Shown here in pieces: positions 19,921 to 29,524 of a DNA stretch of 64,000 nt. The stretch lies in assembly GCF_023507705.1 (NCBI RefSeq), contig NZ_JALBGD010000002.1:372001-436000 (forward strand). The letters are read 5' to 3'. The stretch comes from Stappia sp. WLB 29 (lineage in GTDB: Bacteria > Pseudomonadota > Alphaproteobacteria > Rhizobiales > Stappiaceae). The notes beneath the pieces were generated by a model. The model saw nothing but the letters and a program-made list of their open reading frames with translations. It was not told where the DNA came from and made no database searches. Position numbers and translations under genes: made by a program. How positions within the stretch are numbered: the first letter of the stretch is position 1; each line of letters opens with the position of its first letter.

Positions 19921-20736
19921 ATGGTCACCCATCGCCCCGCCTCCGGCACCGCCTATCGCAACGGCCGCTTCTCCGCCTCCACCAGGGAGCTTGCGGAGGA
20001 GGTGGCGGTGGCGATCAGCTATAACGGCACGTCCCATGCCGTGCTGATGGCAACACCGGCCGATCTGGAGGATCTCGCCTACGGCTTCTCGCTCACGGAA
20101 GGGCTGGTCGCCTCGGTGGCGGAGGTCGAGGAGGTCGCCGCGGTCGATTGCGGCCGCGGCCTCGACCTGCAGGTCAGTCTTGCCGGCGATGCCAGCGCGC
20201 GGCTCGGCGAGCGGCGCCGGTCGATGGCCGGGCCGGTCGGCTGCGGGCTGTGCGGGATCGAAAGCCTGGAGGCGGCGATGCGCCAGATCGCATCCGTTTC
20301 CGCCGAGGTTCGGCTCGCGCCGGCCGAGGTGTCGCGTGCTGTTGCCGCGATGGCCAAGGCGCAGGCGCTGAACCTGCGCACCCGTGCCGTCCACGCTGCG
20401 GGCTTTTGGCAGAGCGAGCGCGGGCTCGTTCTGGTGCGCGAGGATGTCGGCCGGCACAATGCGCTCGACAAGCTGATCGGCGCGGCGGCGCGGGCCGGCA
20501 TCGACATGGCGACGGGGGCCATCGTCCTCACCAGCCGGTTGTCCATCGAACTGGTGCAGAAGACGGCGGTCGCCGGCTGCGGCATCCTCGTCGCGGTCTC
20601 CGCGCCCACCGCCCTTGCCGTCGACGAAGCCGAGGCCGCCGGCATCACCCTCGCGGCCGTCGCGCGCGGCGACGAATTCGAACTCTTCACGCATCCGCAA
20701 AGGATCATCGGGGGAAGCCTCAAAGATGTCGCCTGA
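19921..20736 (+). CDS. fdhD: Formate dehydrogenase sulfurtransferase FdhD (FdsC)
   Basis: 271 aa accessory protein that moves sulfur from a cysteine desulfurase to the molybdenum cofactor of the alpha subunit. The hallmark pair of cysteines is in GCGLCGIE (about 103-110); further blocks AYGFSLTEGLV near 58 and REDVGRHNALDKLIGA near 176 are conserved. It lies 4 bases after fdsA and overlaps fdsD by 11 bases. Confidence 0.95.
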   Translation: MVTHRPASGTAYRNGRFSASTRELAEEVAVAISYNGTSHAVLMATPADLEDLAYGFSLTEGLVASVAEVEEVAAVDCGRGLDLQVSLAGDASARLGERRRSMAGPVGCGLCGIESLEAAMRQIASVSAEVRLAPAEVSRAVAAMAKAQALNLRTRAVHAAGFWQSERGLVLVREDVGRHNALDKLIGAAARAGIDMATGAIVLTSRLSIELVQKTAVAGCGILVAVSAPTALAVDEAEAAGITLAAVARGDEFELFTHPQRIIGGSLKDVA

Positions 20737-20950
20737 CAAACTGACCTACATGGCCAACCAGATCGGCGGCTTCTTCCGGACCCGCCCGCATGACGAGGCG
20801 GTGGCCGGGATCGCCGACCACATCAGCAAGTTCTGGGAGCCGCGCATGCGCAACCAGCTCTTCGCCATGCTGGAGGCGGGCGGTGCCGGCTTCGATCCGC
20901 TGGTGGTCGAGGCAGCTCCCGCCATCCGCAAGCCGAAGCAGGCCGCCTGA
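20726..20950 (+). CDS. fdsD: Formate dehydrogenase delta subunit
   Basis: 74 aa small subunit of the Fds enzyme, reading [17 protein letters not shown], then [20 protein letters not shown], the family signature. Needed for stability or activity of Fds complexes in other alphaproteobacteria. The ATG lies inside the end of fdhD, so translation is coupled. Last gene of the operon. Confidence 0.93.
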   Translation: MSPDKLTYMANQIGGFFRTRPHDEAVAGIADHISKFWEPRMRNQLFAMLEAGGAGFDPLVVEAAPAIRKPKQAA

Positions 20951-21078
20951 GCGGCGCCCCTGTCGCATCGATTTTCGCCCTCCGGATTTCGCTCCCTCAA
21001 AAGACCTCCTATAAGGGCGGCGCCGAGGCGGCTCGCAAGGCTGGCCTGCGGCGCTTGAGCGGCAAGGGGAGTAGAGGC

Positions 21079-21534
21079 GTGACCACGATCTATGTCGATG
21101 CGGATGCCTGTCCGGTGAAGGACGAGGTGGAACGCGTCGCGAGCCGGCTCGATGTGCCGGTCGTGCTCGTGTGCAACGGCGGCCTGCGCCCATCCTCCAA
21201 CCGCTTGATATCCTTAAAGGTCGTTGCCGAAGGCCCGGACGAGGCCGACAAGTGGATCGCCGAGCAATGCGGTCCGGGCGATGTGGTGGTGACCGCCGAC
21301 CTGCCGCTTGCCGACCGCTGCGTGAAAGCGGGGGCGCATGTGCTGCAGCACGACGGCCAGATTCTCGATACGGCCAATATCGGCGGCCGGCTCGCGACCC
21401 GTGACCTGATGCAGGACATTCGCGCCGCCGATCCCTTCCATCAGGGCGGCGGGCGTTCCTTCTCCAAGGCCGACCGCTCCCGCTTCCTGCAATCGCTCGA
21501 CCGGCTGACCCGGCGCGCACTCAACGGCGCCTGA
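21079..21534 (+). CDS. DUF188 (YaiI/YqxD family) protein
   Basis: 151 aa member of the widely conserved UPF0178/YaiI family, likely related to PIN-type nucleases; no established substrate. Starts GTG at 21079 behind AGGGGAG and begins [16 protein letters not shown]. The family pattern [20 protein letters not shown] and [14 protein letters not shown] is intact. It stands alone between the fds operon and a convergent LysR gene (8 bases between stops). Confidence 0.92.
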   Translation: MTTIYVDADACPVKDEVERVASRLDVPVVLVCNGGLRPSSNRLISLKVVAEGPDEADKWIAEQCGPGDVVVTADLPLADRCVKAGAHVLQHDGQILDTANIGGRLATRDLMQDIRAADPFHQGGGRSFSKADRSRFLQSLDRLTRRALNGA

Positions 21535-21542
21535 CGGCCGCC

Positions 21543-22475
21543 TTAGTCGCCATCGGTCTCTGGCGATTGCTGCCGGCAGACCTGGATCACCTGATCGCGC
21601 AGCCAGACATGGGCCGGCGACAGGTGGGTGCTCTTGTGCCACATCATCTGGATGTCGAGCGGCGGCAGGTCGATCGGCGGCGAGAAGGTGACGAGGTCGA
21701 ATTTCGCGGTGAACAGCCGGGCGAGACGCTCGGGCATGGTCGCGACAAGGTCCGAACGCTCCAGCAGGAACGGCACGCCGACGAAGTCCGGTTTGGAGAT
21801 CGCCACCCGGCGCACCAGGTTCAGCTTGGCCAGGGATTCGTCCAGCACGGCGCGGTACATGGTCGCCTCGGCCGGCTCGATGGCGACATGGTCGAGATTG
21901 CAGAAGCCGGCCAGAGTCAGGTCGCCGGAAATCGCCGGATTGCCGCGCCTGGCAAGGCACACCATCTTGTCGGAAAACATCCTGCGCGAGATCAGGTCGC
22001 CCGGCGCATCGGGAAAATAGGATACCGTCAGGTCGACGCTGCCCTCTCCGAAGACGCGCGCGAGACGAAACGGGTCCGGCCCGACGATGCGCAGCCGCAC
22101 CTCCGGTGCGAGGTCCCGGAACCGCTGCTGCAGCGAGGGGATCAGGATCGCGTCGATATAGTCGGTCAGGATCAGCGTGAAGGTGCGGCGCGAGCGCAGC
22201 GGATCGAAGCCGCCGCTGTCGTCGACCAGACCTTCCATCTCGCGGATCAGGATCTGCGCCCGTTCGTGCAGGCCGCGCGCCACGTCGGTCAGGACGTGCT
22301 TGTTGCCCTGGCGGATCAGCAGCGGATCGTCGAAGATCGCGCGCAGGCGCTTCAACGTCATGCTCATCGCCGGCTGGCTCATGCCGAGCCGGTTCGCAGC
22401 CTGGCTGACATGCCGGTCGCGCAGCAGGGCGTCGAGCGCCCGCAGGTCCTTCAGGCTGTAGTCGGGGCCAGCCAT
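21543..22475 (-). CDS. LysR-family transcriptional regulator
   Basis: 310 aa. The N-terminal winged helix has ALDALLRDRHVSQAANRLGM and SQPAMSMTLKRLRAIFDDPL (about 13-52); the remainder is the periplasmic-binding-protein-like effector domain, NodD/NahR-like in its LTDYIDAILIPSLQQRF segment. It is divergent from the cupin/hydrolase/TRAP operon with 165 bases between, so it probably activates that operon. Confidence 0.93.
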   Translation of the reverse strand: MAGPDYSLKDLRALDALLRDRHVSQAANRLGMSQPAMSMTLKRLRAIFDDPLLIRQGNKHVLTDVARGLHERAQILIREMEGLVDDSGGFDPLRSRRTFTLILTDYIDAILIPSLQQRFRDLAPEVRLRIVGPDPFRLARVFGEGSVDLTVSYFPDAPGDLISRRMFSDKMVCLARRGNPAISGDLTLAGFCNLDHVAIEPAEATMYRAVLDESLAKLNLVRRVAISKPDFVGVPFLLERSDLVATMPERLARLFTAKFDLVTFSPPIDLPPLDIQMMWHKSTHLSPAHVWLRDQVIQVCRQQSPETDGD

Positions 22476-22491
22476 TTCATACTCTTCAGCT

Positions 22492-22506
22492 ATTCGGAAA
22501 TCGAAT
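22492..22506. promoter_or_regulatory. Candidate LysR operator (ATTCG-N5-CGAAT)
   Basis: Perfect inverted repeat ATTCG-GAAAT-CGAAT, containing a T-N11-A LysR-type core, 17 bases upstream of the LysR start and about 135 bases before the cupin start. Fits an autoregulatory and activating site. Inferred from symmetry and position. Confidence 0.5.
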
Positions 22507-22640
22507 GAAACATATCAAGGCAAGCCGATTGCTGCAAACGATCCCCTCGCGCCATTCTCCATCGTGATAGTTCTCCGTAGTTGCACGGAGGGCAAAACCG
22601 GCAGCGCCGGTTATCACGCAACCAGGCCAGGGAGGTCGTA

Positions 22641-23192
22641 ATGGCTTTGAAGACGATCCGCGTCACCCGTGAGGAGATGCGCAAGCGCGTTGCCCTTTTC
22701 TCCGAACTCAAGGGGTTCGACGGCGGACTGCCGGACAGCAATCATCCCGAGTGCAAGCGCACGCTGTACAACGTCGTCGGCTTCCAGCCGCCGGAGGGAT
22801 CCGATGTCGCGACGACCTCGCCGGTCGGCGCACAGGCTGCGGAAAACGCATCGATCAAGATCTCCGAGGGCTTCAATCTCGGCTATTGCCACGCCAAGCC
22901 CGGCAAGGGACCGATGATGCACAACCACGATACCAACGAGACCTTCATTCCGATGACCGGCCGTTGGCGCTGTTCGTGGGAAGTCGATGGCCAGGTCGAG
23001 GCCTTCGAGCTCGGCCCGCACGACGTCATCTCGTTTCCTCCGGGCGTCCAGCGCCGCTTCGAGAACATCACCTTCGACGAGCCGGACAAGGAGCATCTGC
23101 TGATGTTCGTCATCGGCGGCAACCAGCCGAAGGCCGAGTTCTCGCCGGGTGCCATGGACGAGTTGCGCGAGCGGGGCCTGCTGGAAAGCTGA
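22641..23192 (+). CDS. Cupin-domain protein of a TRAP-linked catabolic operon
   Basis: 183 aa, start ATG at 22641 behind GGGAGG. A single cupin fold is seen: motif 1 HNHDTNETFIPMTGRWRCSW (about 94-113) with two His and one Glu metal ligands, and motif 2 with FPPGVQRRFENIT near 135. The protein could be a metal-dependent isomerase or dioxygenase-like enzyme, or a sensor; substrate unknown. Stop overlaps the next ATG by one base. Confidence 0.85.
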   Translation: MALKTIRVTREEMRKRVALFSELKGFDGGLPDSNHPECKRTLYNVVGFQPPEGSDVATTSPVGAQAAENASIKISEGFNLGYCHAKPGKGPMMHNHDTNETFIPMTGRWRCSWEVDGQVEAFELGPHDVISFPPGVQRRFENITFDEPDKEHLLMFVIGGNQPKAEFSPGAMDELRERGLLES

Positions 23193-23983
23193 TGGCCTCT
23201 GGCGCAAACCTGACGGGAAGGCCGCTTGCCGCGCTGGACGCGGCTTTTCCCAGGACGCAGGGCGCGAACGGTGCCCTGTCGTTTCGCCGGTCCGCTTCGC
23301 CGGCGGGCCGGCCCGTGATCCTGTTGCCGGGCGCGAGCGGCACTTCGGAGTTCTTCTGCCTTGCCGCGCCGCTGCTGGCGGCCGGCGGCGTGGATCCGGT
23401 GCTGGTCGACTATCCCGGCACGCTCGCCCCGCGCGAGCTTGCCCGGCGAACCGAGCGCCTGGCGCGGGATCTCGGCCTTGCGGCGCCTGTCGCCTTGGGC
23501 TGTTCCTACAGCGCCTGGTGGCTGCAGCATGCGGCCACGGACGGGCCGTTCGACGCGCTGATCCTGTGCAACGGCTTCGTCGAGGCAGAGGATCTCAAGC
23601 CGCATCCGCTGTTCGACCATGCTGCGATTGCGGCAACGCCAGCGGCAGGCTTGCGCGAGGAGTGGCGCGAGCGCGCGGCATCCGCACCGCCGGCGATGCT
23701 GTCCGAGCTTCTGCTGCAGGCCATGACGGGATGGCTGGCGGCGGAGGACCTGAAGGGCCGCCTGCTGGAGGTGACCTCGTCGCTGCCGGTGCCCCCGGGC
23801 GAGCGTTTCGCCGGTCCGGTGACGGTGGTCGACTGCCATGACGATCCGATTGTCGGCGAGCGGGCCAGGGCCCTGTTCCGCGAGAGCTGGCCGGTCGCCG
23901 CTCACCGGGAAATTTCCGGTGGACACTATCCTTATGTCAACGCCCCGGAGGAGTTTGCACGCACCGTGCTGGCAGCCATCTGA
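23192..23983 (+). CDS. Alpha/beta hydrolase
   Basis: 263 aa. Strand and loop VILLPGASGTSEFF near 42, nucleophile region ALGCSYSAWWLQHAA with Ser in a G-C-S-Y-S context near 105, acidic VVDCHDDPI near 218 and His in SGGHYPYVNAPEEF near 246 give a plausible triad. No signal peptide. Coupled by TGATG to the cupin gene and followed 25 bases later by the TRAP binding protein. Confidence 0.85.
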   Translation: MASGANLTGRPLAALDAAFPRTQGANGALSFRRSASPAGRPVILLPGASGTSEFFCLAAPLLAAGGVDPVLVDYPGTLAPRELARRTERLARDLGLAAPVALGCSYSAWWLQHAATDGPFDALILCNGFVEAEDLKPHPLFDHAAIAATPAAGLREEWRERAASAPPAMLSELLLQAMTGWLAAEDLKGRLLEVTSSLPVPPGERFAGPVTVVDCHDDPIVGERARALFRESWPVAAHREISGGHYPYVNAPEEFARTVLAAI

Positions 23984-24008
23984 GGCAGGAATACCTGGGA
24001 GGGAAAAA

Positions 24009-25085
24009 ATGAAACTGGGCACGTGGATCAAGGGGTTCGGCGGGAGCGTGTGCGCTGCGGCGCTGCTGCTTGCCGGCACGTTCGGGGCGCAGGCGGACAG
24101 CTTCCTGCTGCGCATGGGCGGCGGCCACACGACCGGCCTGACCTATATCGCCACCTATGACACGTTCTTCGCCGACGAGGTGCAGAAGCGGGTCAAGCAG
24201 CGTACGGGGCACGACATCCGCTTCATCAAGGCCTGGGGCGGCAGCGTCGCCAAGGTCGACGGCGCCGTCGAGGCGGTGCAGCGCGGCACGCTCGACATCG
24301 GCCTGTCGCCCATCGGCTTCGAGCAGTCGCGGGCGGCGCTTTTGAACTACAGCGCCATGGTCCCCTTCACCACATCCGATCCGGTGCTGCAGGGGCGGGT
24401 CGCCTCGCGCATGCTTGCCGAGGTGCCGAGCCTGCAGGAGAGCATGGAGCCTTACAACGCCCATATCCTGTCGATGATGGTCACCGAGGCCTACGGCCTT
24501 GCCACCAGCTTCGACTGGACGACCATCGACGAGCTCCGCGGCCGGCGCATCGCCATGGCCGGCACCAACGCGCCGCTGTTCGTGCCGATCGGCGCCGCGC
24601 CGGTCAATCTCGGCATCGGAGAGCACTACCAGGCGATGCAGACGGGCCTTGCCGAAGGCAGCCTGTTCTTCATCTCCGGCATGGAAGCCTTCCAGCTCAA
24701 GGAAGTGTCCTCGACCTTCACCCGGACCGGCTTCGGCTCGCTGGCGACCTTCGTCTCCTTCATGAACAAGGACACCCGCGCGCGGCTGCCCGAGGACGTA
24801 GTGGCGATCATCGACGAGGTTGCGGCCGAGGCGGCGGTGATCGTCGCCGAGCGCAGTGCCGAGCGCGACCGCCAACTCGCCGAGAAGCTTGCGGCCGAGG
24901 GCATCACCGTGCGCGATCTCTCCGACGAGCAGCGGGCCCGCTGGGCACGGGCGGTGACCGACATTCCGGTCACCTCGATTGCCGGCCTGGAAGATCGCGG
25001 CTATCCCACCGCGGAGGTGCTGAGGACCTATATCCGGATCCTCGGCGAGGAAGGCTATACCTTCCCGACGGACTACCAGTTCTAA
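24009..25085 (+). CDS. TRAP transporter substrate-binding protein (DctP-like)
   Basis: 358 aa exported binding protein; signal peptide to about residue 29 (GTFGAQA), start behind GGGAGGGAAA. It is divergent from classical DctP: the ligand region reads LRGRRIAMAGTNAPLFVPIGA near 177, where an Arg still could contact a carboxylate. Conserved block GSVAKVDGAVEAVQRGTLDIGL near 78. Followed by an intercistronic hairpin and the permeases. Confidence 0.88.
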   Translation: MKLGTWIKGFGGSVCAAALLLAGTFGAQADSFLLRMGGGHTTGLTYIATYDTFFADEVQKRVKQRTGHDIRFIKAWGGSVAKVDGAVEAVQRGTLDIGLSPIGFEQSRAALLNYSAMVPFTTSDPVLQGRVASRMLAEVPSLQESMEPYNAHILSMMVTEAYGLATSFDWTTIDELRGRRIAMAGTNAPLFVPIGAAPVNLGIGEHYQAMQTGLAEGSLFFISGMEAFQLKEVSSTFTRTGFGSLATFVSFMNKDTRARLPEDVVAIIDEVAAEAAVIVAERSAERDRQLAEKLAAEGITVRDLSDEQRARWARAVTDIPVTSIAGLEDRGYPTAEVLRTYIRILGEEGYTFPTDYQF

Positions 25086-25091
25086 GTGAGG

Positions 25092-25127
25092 CGAAGCCGG
25101 CCGGGCGCCACGTCCGGCCCGCTTTCG
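25092..25127 (+). other. Hairpin between TRAP binding protein and small permease genes
   Basis: Core stem GGCCGG / CCGGCC (25099-25104 with 25114-25119), extended inward by G-T and C-G pairs and outward by CGAAGC with GCTTTCG. It starts 7 bases after the binding-protein stop, as at 31501 and 36807 in two other TRAP operons. Likely slows 3' decay or partly terminates, giving excess binding protein. Confidence 0.6.
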
Positions 25128-25159
25128 TCTTGTGCCGTCCGTCCAACCGGTGGAAAGAC

Positions 25160-25642
25160 ATGGAACGCTTCATCAATCGGGCGGCGAGCCTGCTGGCGGA
25201 TCTCGGCAGCCTCGTCGTCTATCTCTGTGCCGGGCTCATCGTCTATGACGTGTGCGCCCGCCTTGCCTTCGGGCGACCCTTCGCCGGCACGGCCGATCTC
25301 GTCGCCATCGCGCTGGTCCTCGTCACCTTCCTGCAGGCGATGAAGGCGCTGCTGCAGGACCGGCTGCTGCAGATGACGCTGCTTTTGGAAAAGCTGCCGG
25401 GCGCGGTGCTGAAGCTTGCCGTGACGCTGGCCAATCTGGTCGGCGCGGGGCTGTTCCTGTGCCTTGCCGCGATCTCCGTCGAACCCATCGAGCAGGCCTA
25501 CCGGACCCGCGAGTTCTTCGGCACCGATGCGTTCCGCGTCACCGCTTGGCCGGTGCGCCTCGCGGTCGCGCTGCTGTGGTGCATGCTGGCGGTCGCCTTC
25601 CTGAGCAAGGCCCGCACCACCTTCATGAGGAGCACGCGATGA
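25160..25642 (+). CDS. TRAP transporter small permease (DctQ family)
   Basis: 160 aa, four hydrophobic segments. Begins MERFINRAASLLADLG, with GTADLVAIALVLVTFLQAM near 48 where DctQ proteins keep an acidic residue in helix 2. The stop overlaps the large permease by 4 bases. Pairs with the adjacent DctM and binding protein. Confidence 0.9.
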   Translation: MERFINRAASLLADLGSLVVYLCAGLIVYDVCARLAFGRPFAGTADLVAIALVLVTFLQAMKALLQDRLLQMTLLLEKLPGAVLKLAVTLANLVGAGLFLCLAAISVEPIEQAYRTREFFGTDAFRVTAWPVRLAVALLWCMLAVAFLSKARTTFMRSTR

Positions 25643-26943
25643 TCGAACAGACCGCGGTCATCGCCCTTGGCCTCATCTTCGTGCTGGCGCTGGCGGGCGT
25701 GCATATCGCGCTGGCCTTTCTCATCGGCTCCACCGTCGGGCTCTACCTGCTGTTCCAGGACTGGTGGATGACGCTCGGCCTGTTGCAGCAGACGGCCTTC
25801 GACGGCATTCGCGACTACAATCTGATGGTGATCCCGCTGTTTGCGGTGATGGGCCTGCTGATCGCCCGCTCGGGCGCGGCGACAGACCTCTTCTCCGCCG
25901 CCAATCGCACGTTCTCCCGCGTGCCGGCGCGTCTTGCGGTGGCAACGGTTGCGGGCAACGCCTTCTTTGCGGCGGTGACCGGCGTCGGCGTCGCGGCGGC
26001 CGCCACCTTCAGCCACATCGCCTATCCCTCGATGCAGGCGGCCGGCTATCGCCGCAGCTTCGCCGCCGGCTGCATCGCCGGCTCCTCGGTGCTGGGCCTC
26101 CTGATCCCGCCGTCGGTCTTCATGATCGTCTGGGCGATTCTGACGGAGCAGTCCATCGGCCGGCTGTTCGCCGCCGGCGTCCTGCCGGGCATCGCGCTGG
26201 CCGTGCTCTTCGCGCTCTACTGCGTGGTGCGGGCGATCCGCAATCCGCAGATCGTGCAAGCCGAGACCGCCATCGCGCCGGACAGCGCGCCGCGGCCCGA
26301 TCCGGTCGGCATCTTCGGCATCCTGGCGATCATCGTCGTCACGCTCGGCGGCATCTGGGGCGGCTTCTTCACCCCGACGGAAGGAAGCGCCGTCGGCCTT
26401 GCCGGCGCGCTTCTGCTCTCCCTCGCAAAGGGCATGAGCCGGGGCGCCATCGTCGAGGCGACCCGCGAGGCGGGCATGGTGGTCACGCCGATCATGCTGC
26501 TGTTGCTGGGCGCGGCGATGTATTCGAAGCTGCTGGCGCTTGCCGGCATCCCGCAGGTGGTGGGCATGCTGTTCGAGACGATGGAGCTCGGGCCTACCGG
26601 CACGGTTCTGGTGATGGCGGCGATCTGGCTGGTGCTCGGCTGCTTCGTCGACAGCATCTCGATCATGCTGCTGACCGTGCCGCTGTTCTGGCCCATCGCG
26701 CAGGCGATGGGCATCGATGCGGTGGTCTTCGCCATCGTCGGCATCCTGGTGATCGAGGCCGGCGTGCTGACGCCGCCCTTCGGCATCGGCGCCTTCGTGG
26801 TGCTGGCGGCGATCCCGGACAGGGAGCTGCGCCTCTCCGAGGTGTTCCGCGGCCTTGCACCCTACTGGATCATGATCCTCGGCATCGCCGTCGCGGTCTA
26901 TGTGTTCCCGCCGCTGGCGACCCTGGTGCCCTCGCTGCTTTGA
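25639..26943 (+). CDS. TRAP transporter large permease (DctM family)
   Basis: 434 aa. Signatures: AVTGVGVAAAATFSHIAYPS near 110-130, LGLLIPPSVFMIVWAILTE near 152, GGFFTPTEGSAVGLAGALL near 242 and GVLTPPFGIGAFVVLAA near 374. Last gene of the LysR-linked operon, directly followed by a strong hairpin. Confidence 0.94.
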   Translation: MIEQTAVIALGLIFVLALAGVHIALAFLIGSTVGLYLLFQDWWMTLGLLQQTAFDGIRDYNLMVIPLFAVMGLLIARSGAATDLFSAANRTFSRVPARLAVATVAGNAFFAAVTGVGVAAAATFSHIAYPSMQAAGYRRSFAAGCIAGSSVLGLLIPPSVFMIVWAILTEQSIGRLFAAGVLPGIALAVLFALYCVVRAIRNPQIVQAETAIAPDSAPRPDPVGIFGILAIIVVTLGGIWGGFFTPTEGSAVGLAGALLLSLAKGMSRGAIVEATREAGMVVTPIMLLLLGAAMYSKLLALAGIPQVVGMLFETMELGPTGTVLVMAAIWLVLGCFVDSISIMLLTVPLFWPIAQAMGIDAVVFAIVGILVIEAGVLTPPFGIGAFVVLAAIPDRELRLSEVFRGLAPYWIMILGIAVAVYVFPPLATLVPSLL

Positions 26944-26947
26944 CGTC

Positions 26948-26978
26948 GCGGCGCGGCGGTAAACGACCGCCGCGCCGC
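26948..26978. terminator. Bidirectional hairpin terminator between convergent operons
   Basis: Perfect 13-bp stem GCGGCGCGGCGGT / ACCGCCGCGCCGC with a 5-base loop AAACG. On the plus strand it is followed by AGGTTTTCT. It separates the plus-strand TRAP operon (stop at 26943) from the minus-strand catabolic operon (stop at 26992), so it can serve both. Confidence 0.85.
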
Positions 26979-26991
26979 AGGTTTTCTCCCG

Positions 26992-27840
26992 TCAGCTGTC
27001 GTAGGCGATGACGGTCTGCCGCTGGGCTCCGAGTTTTTCCACCGACAGCTCCACCACATCGCCCTCGCGCAGGAAGCGCGGCGGGGTGAAGCCGAGGCCG
27101 ACGCCTTCCGGCGTGCCGGTGGCGATGATGTCGCCGGGCATCAGCCGCATGAAGCGCGACATGTAGGAGATGATCGTGGCGACGCCGAAGATCATGTCCG
27201 AGGTCGAGCTGTCCTGCATCGTCTCGCCATTGACCGACAGGGTGAGGGCGAGATCCTGCGGGTCGCCGACCTCGTCCGGCGTCACCAGCCAGGGGCCGAG
27301 CGGGCCGAAATTCGGGGCCGACTTGCCCTTGATCCACTGGCCGCCGCGCTCGATCTGGAAGGCGCGCTCGCTGACATCGTTGACCGTGCAATAGCCGGCG
27401 ACATGGGAGAGGGCACCGGCTTCCTCGACATGCTCGCAGACCCGGCCGATGACGATGCCGAGCTCCACTTCCCAGTCGGTCTTGACCGAGCCTTTCGGCA
27501 GGATGATCGGGTCGTTCGGCCCGCAGATGCAGGACGTCGCCTTGGAGAAGAGCACCGGCTCGGCCGGCTCCGGATTGTTGGTCTCGCGGGCATGGCGGGT
27601 ATAGTTCAGCCCGACCGCGAAGAAATTGCGCGCCGCACCGACGCACGGACCGATGCGGGTGCCGGCCGGCACTTCGGGCAGCGCGGCAAGGTCGGTGCCC
27701 TTGAGCCGGTCCAACGTCTCGCAGGAGAGCGTTTCCGGCGTGAAATCGTCGATCAGGCCGGAAAGATCGCGGATCGTGCCGGCCGCGTCGAGGCAACCGG
27801 GCTTTTCCGCGCCCGCCGGTCCAAAGCGGAGAAACTTCAT
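26992..27840 (-). CDS. Fumarylacetoacetate hydrolase family protein
   Basis: 282 aa with an N-terminal extension and the FAH catalytic fold: GLNYTRHARETN near 77, FSKATSCICGPNDPI near 97, the metal-ligand block DWEVELGIVIGR near 122, YCTVNDVSERAFQ near 149 and the C-terminal GDIIATGTPEGVGLGF near 235. Members hydrolyse C-C bonds of acylpyruvates or related diketo acids, or lyse ureidoglycolate. AAAGGA precedes the start. Last gene of the GntR-linked operon. Confidence 0.92.
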   Translation of the reverse strand: MKFLRFGPAGAEKPGCLDAAGTIRDLSGLIDDFTPETLSCETLDRLKGTDLAALPEVPAGTRIGPCVGAARNFFAVGLNYTRHARETNNPEPAEPVLFSKATSCICGPNDPIILPKGSVKTDWEVELGIVIGRVCEHVEEAGALSHVAGYCTVNDVSERAFQIERGGQWIKGKSAPNFGPLGPWLVTPDEVGDPQDLALTLSVNGETMQDSSTSDMIFGVATIISYMSRFMRLMPGDIIATGTPEGVGLGFTPPRFLREGDVVELSVEKLGAQRQTVIAYDS

Positions 27841-27877
27841 GGGTCGTCCTTTCGGGTCTTGAAACGGGATGCGCCGC

Positions 27878-29482
27878 TCAGGCCGGGCGCAGGATCATGT
27901 CGGCGGCCTTTTCGGCGATCATCACCACGGGCGTTGCCGTATTGCCGGAGACGATGCGGGGCATGATCGAGGCATCGACCACCCTCAGGCCCGCCAGGCC
28001 GCGCAGACGCAACTGCGGGTCGACCACCGCCCGCTCGTCGCCGCCCATCCGGCAGGTTCCGACGGGGTGGAAGATGGTCGTGCCGATGTCGCCCGCCGCG
28101 TGGATCAGCTCGGCATCGGAGACGATCTCCGCGCCCGGCAGGGCTTCTTTCGGCGTATATTTGCGCAGGGCCGGCATGGTCATCAGCTTTCGGGCATGCA
28201 GCAACGAGCGGCGGGCGATCTCGCGGTCGCCGGCGGTGTTCAGATAGCGCGGCGCGATCTGCGGCGGGTCGTCCGGCCTGCCGGACATGTGCACGCTGCC
28301 CCGGCTTTCGGGGCGCAGATTGCACACCGACACTGTGACCGCCGGATAGGGGTGCAGCGGCTCGCCGAGCCGGTCGGTGGACAGCGGCTGGATGTGGTAT
28401 TCCAGATCCGGCGTTGCCTGGTCCGGGCCGCTGCGGGTGAAGATGCCGAGCTGGCTCGGCGCCATCGACAGCGGGCCCGAGCGGCGCCACAGATATTCCG
28501 CCGCCATCGAGATCTTGCCGGTCAGCGAGTTGGCGATCTGGTTCAGCGTCAGCGCGTTCTCGACGCGGAACACCATGCGCAGCTGCAGGTGGTCCTGCAG
28601 GTTCTCGCCGACCTCCTCCATATGCTGCACGACATCGATGCCGGCTTCCTTCAGGCGCGCGCCCTGGCCGATGCCGGAGCGTTCCAGCAGCACCGGCGAG
28701 TGGATCGCGCCCGCGGCCAGCAGCACCTCGCCGCGCGTGCGCGCTTCGCCCCGCCTGTTTCCGCGGGAAAAGGCGACGCCGACGGCGCGCCCGTCCTCAA
28801 TGAGAATGCGCTCCACCTCGGCATGGGTGACGAGGCGCAGGTTGGGGCGTTTCAAGGCCGGCTTCAGGAAGGCGCGGGCGGCGCTCCAGCGCCGGCCGTT
28901 CTTCTGGTTGACCTCGAAATAGCCGGCGCCCTCGTTGTCGCCGGCGTTGAAGTCGGTGCTGCGGGGAATGCCCATTTCCGCCGCCGCCGCCTGCACGTCC
29001 TCCAGCAACTGCCATTTAAGCCGCTGGCGCGCGACCTTCCATTCGCCGCCCTCGCGGTGCAGCCGACCGTCGCCGCCCGGCCGGTCTTCCGAGCGCAGGA
29101 AGTGCGGCACCACGTCCTCCCAGCTCCAGCCGGTGTTGCCGAGCGCGGCCCAGCCGTCGTAGTCGGCGGCCTGTCCGCGCATGGAGATCATGCCGTTGAT
29201 GGAGCTGCAGCCGCCCAGCACCTTGCCGCGCGGATAGGCGAGGGAGCGGCCGTTCAGACCGTCCTCGGGCTGGGTGCGCAGCATCCAGTCGGTGCGCGGG
29301 TTGCCCATGCAGTAGAGATAGCCGACCGGGATGTGGATCCAGGGATAGGTGTCGCGGCCGCCGGCTTCCAGCAGCAGGACGCGGGTGCGCGGGTCTTCGC
29401 TCAGGCGGTTGGCGAGCACGCATCCGGCGGTTCCCGCGCCGATGATGATGTAGTCGTAGTCGCCGTCGAGGGTGGACGTCAT
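27878..29482 (-). CDS. GMC-family FAD oxidoreductase (choline-dehydrogenase type)
   Basis: 534 aa flavoenzyme oxidising an alcohol. FAD-binding [19 protein letters not shown] (about 11-29) and VLLLEAGG near 36; GMC signature 1 [20 protein letters not shown] near 84; signature 2 near 253 ([17 protein letters not shown]); C-terminal HPVGTCRMG near 463 with catalytic His, and VVDASIMP near 493. Cytoplasmic, with no signal peptide. The product may be processed by the neighbouring hydrolase. Confidence 0.93.
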   Translation of the reverse strand: MTSTLDGDYDYIIIGAGTAGCVLANRLSEDPRTRVLLLEAGGRDTYPWIHIPVGYLYCMGNPRTDWMLRTQPEDGLNGRSLAYPRGKVLGGCSSINGMISMRGQAADYDGWAALGNTGWSWEDVVPHFLRSEDRPGGDGRLHREGGEWKVARQRLKWQLLEDVQAAAAEMGIPRSTDFNAGDNEGAGYFEVNQKNGRRWSAARAFLKPALKRPNLRLVTHAEVERILIEDGRAVGVAFSRGNRRGEARTRGEVLLAAGAIHSPVLLERSGIGQGARLKEAGIDVVQHMEEVGENLQDHLQLRMVFRVENALTLNQIANSLTGKISMAAEYLWRRSGPLSMAPSQLGIFTRSGPDQATPDLEYHIQPLSTDRLGEPLHPYPAVTVSVCNLRPESRGSVHMSGRPDDPPQIAPRYLNTAGDREIARRSLLHARKLMTMPALRKYTPKEALPGAEIVSDAELIHAAGDIGTTIFHPVGTCRMGGDERAVVDPQLRLRGLAGLRVVDASIMPRIVSGNTATPVVMIAEKAADMILRPA

Positions 29483-29524
29483 GAAGGTATCCGAAGGGGC
29501 TGTGTTGGAGGCGAGCGGCCGGCG

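Noticed and set aside
17007-19949. A 980-codon open frame on the minus strand opposite fdsA
   Set aside because: It is antisense to a complete, motif-rich formate dehydrogenase gene; GC-rich third positions keep the opposite frame open. Its product has no recognisable motif and is full of Arg, His and Ala.
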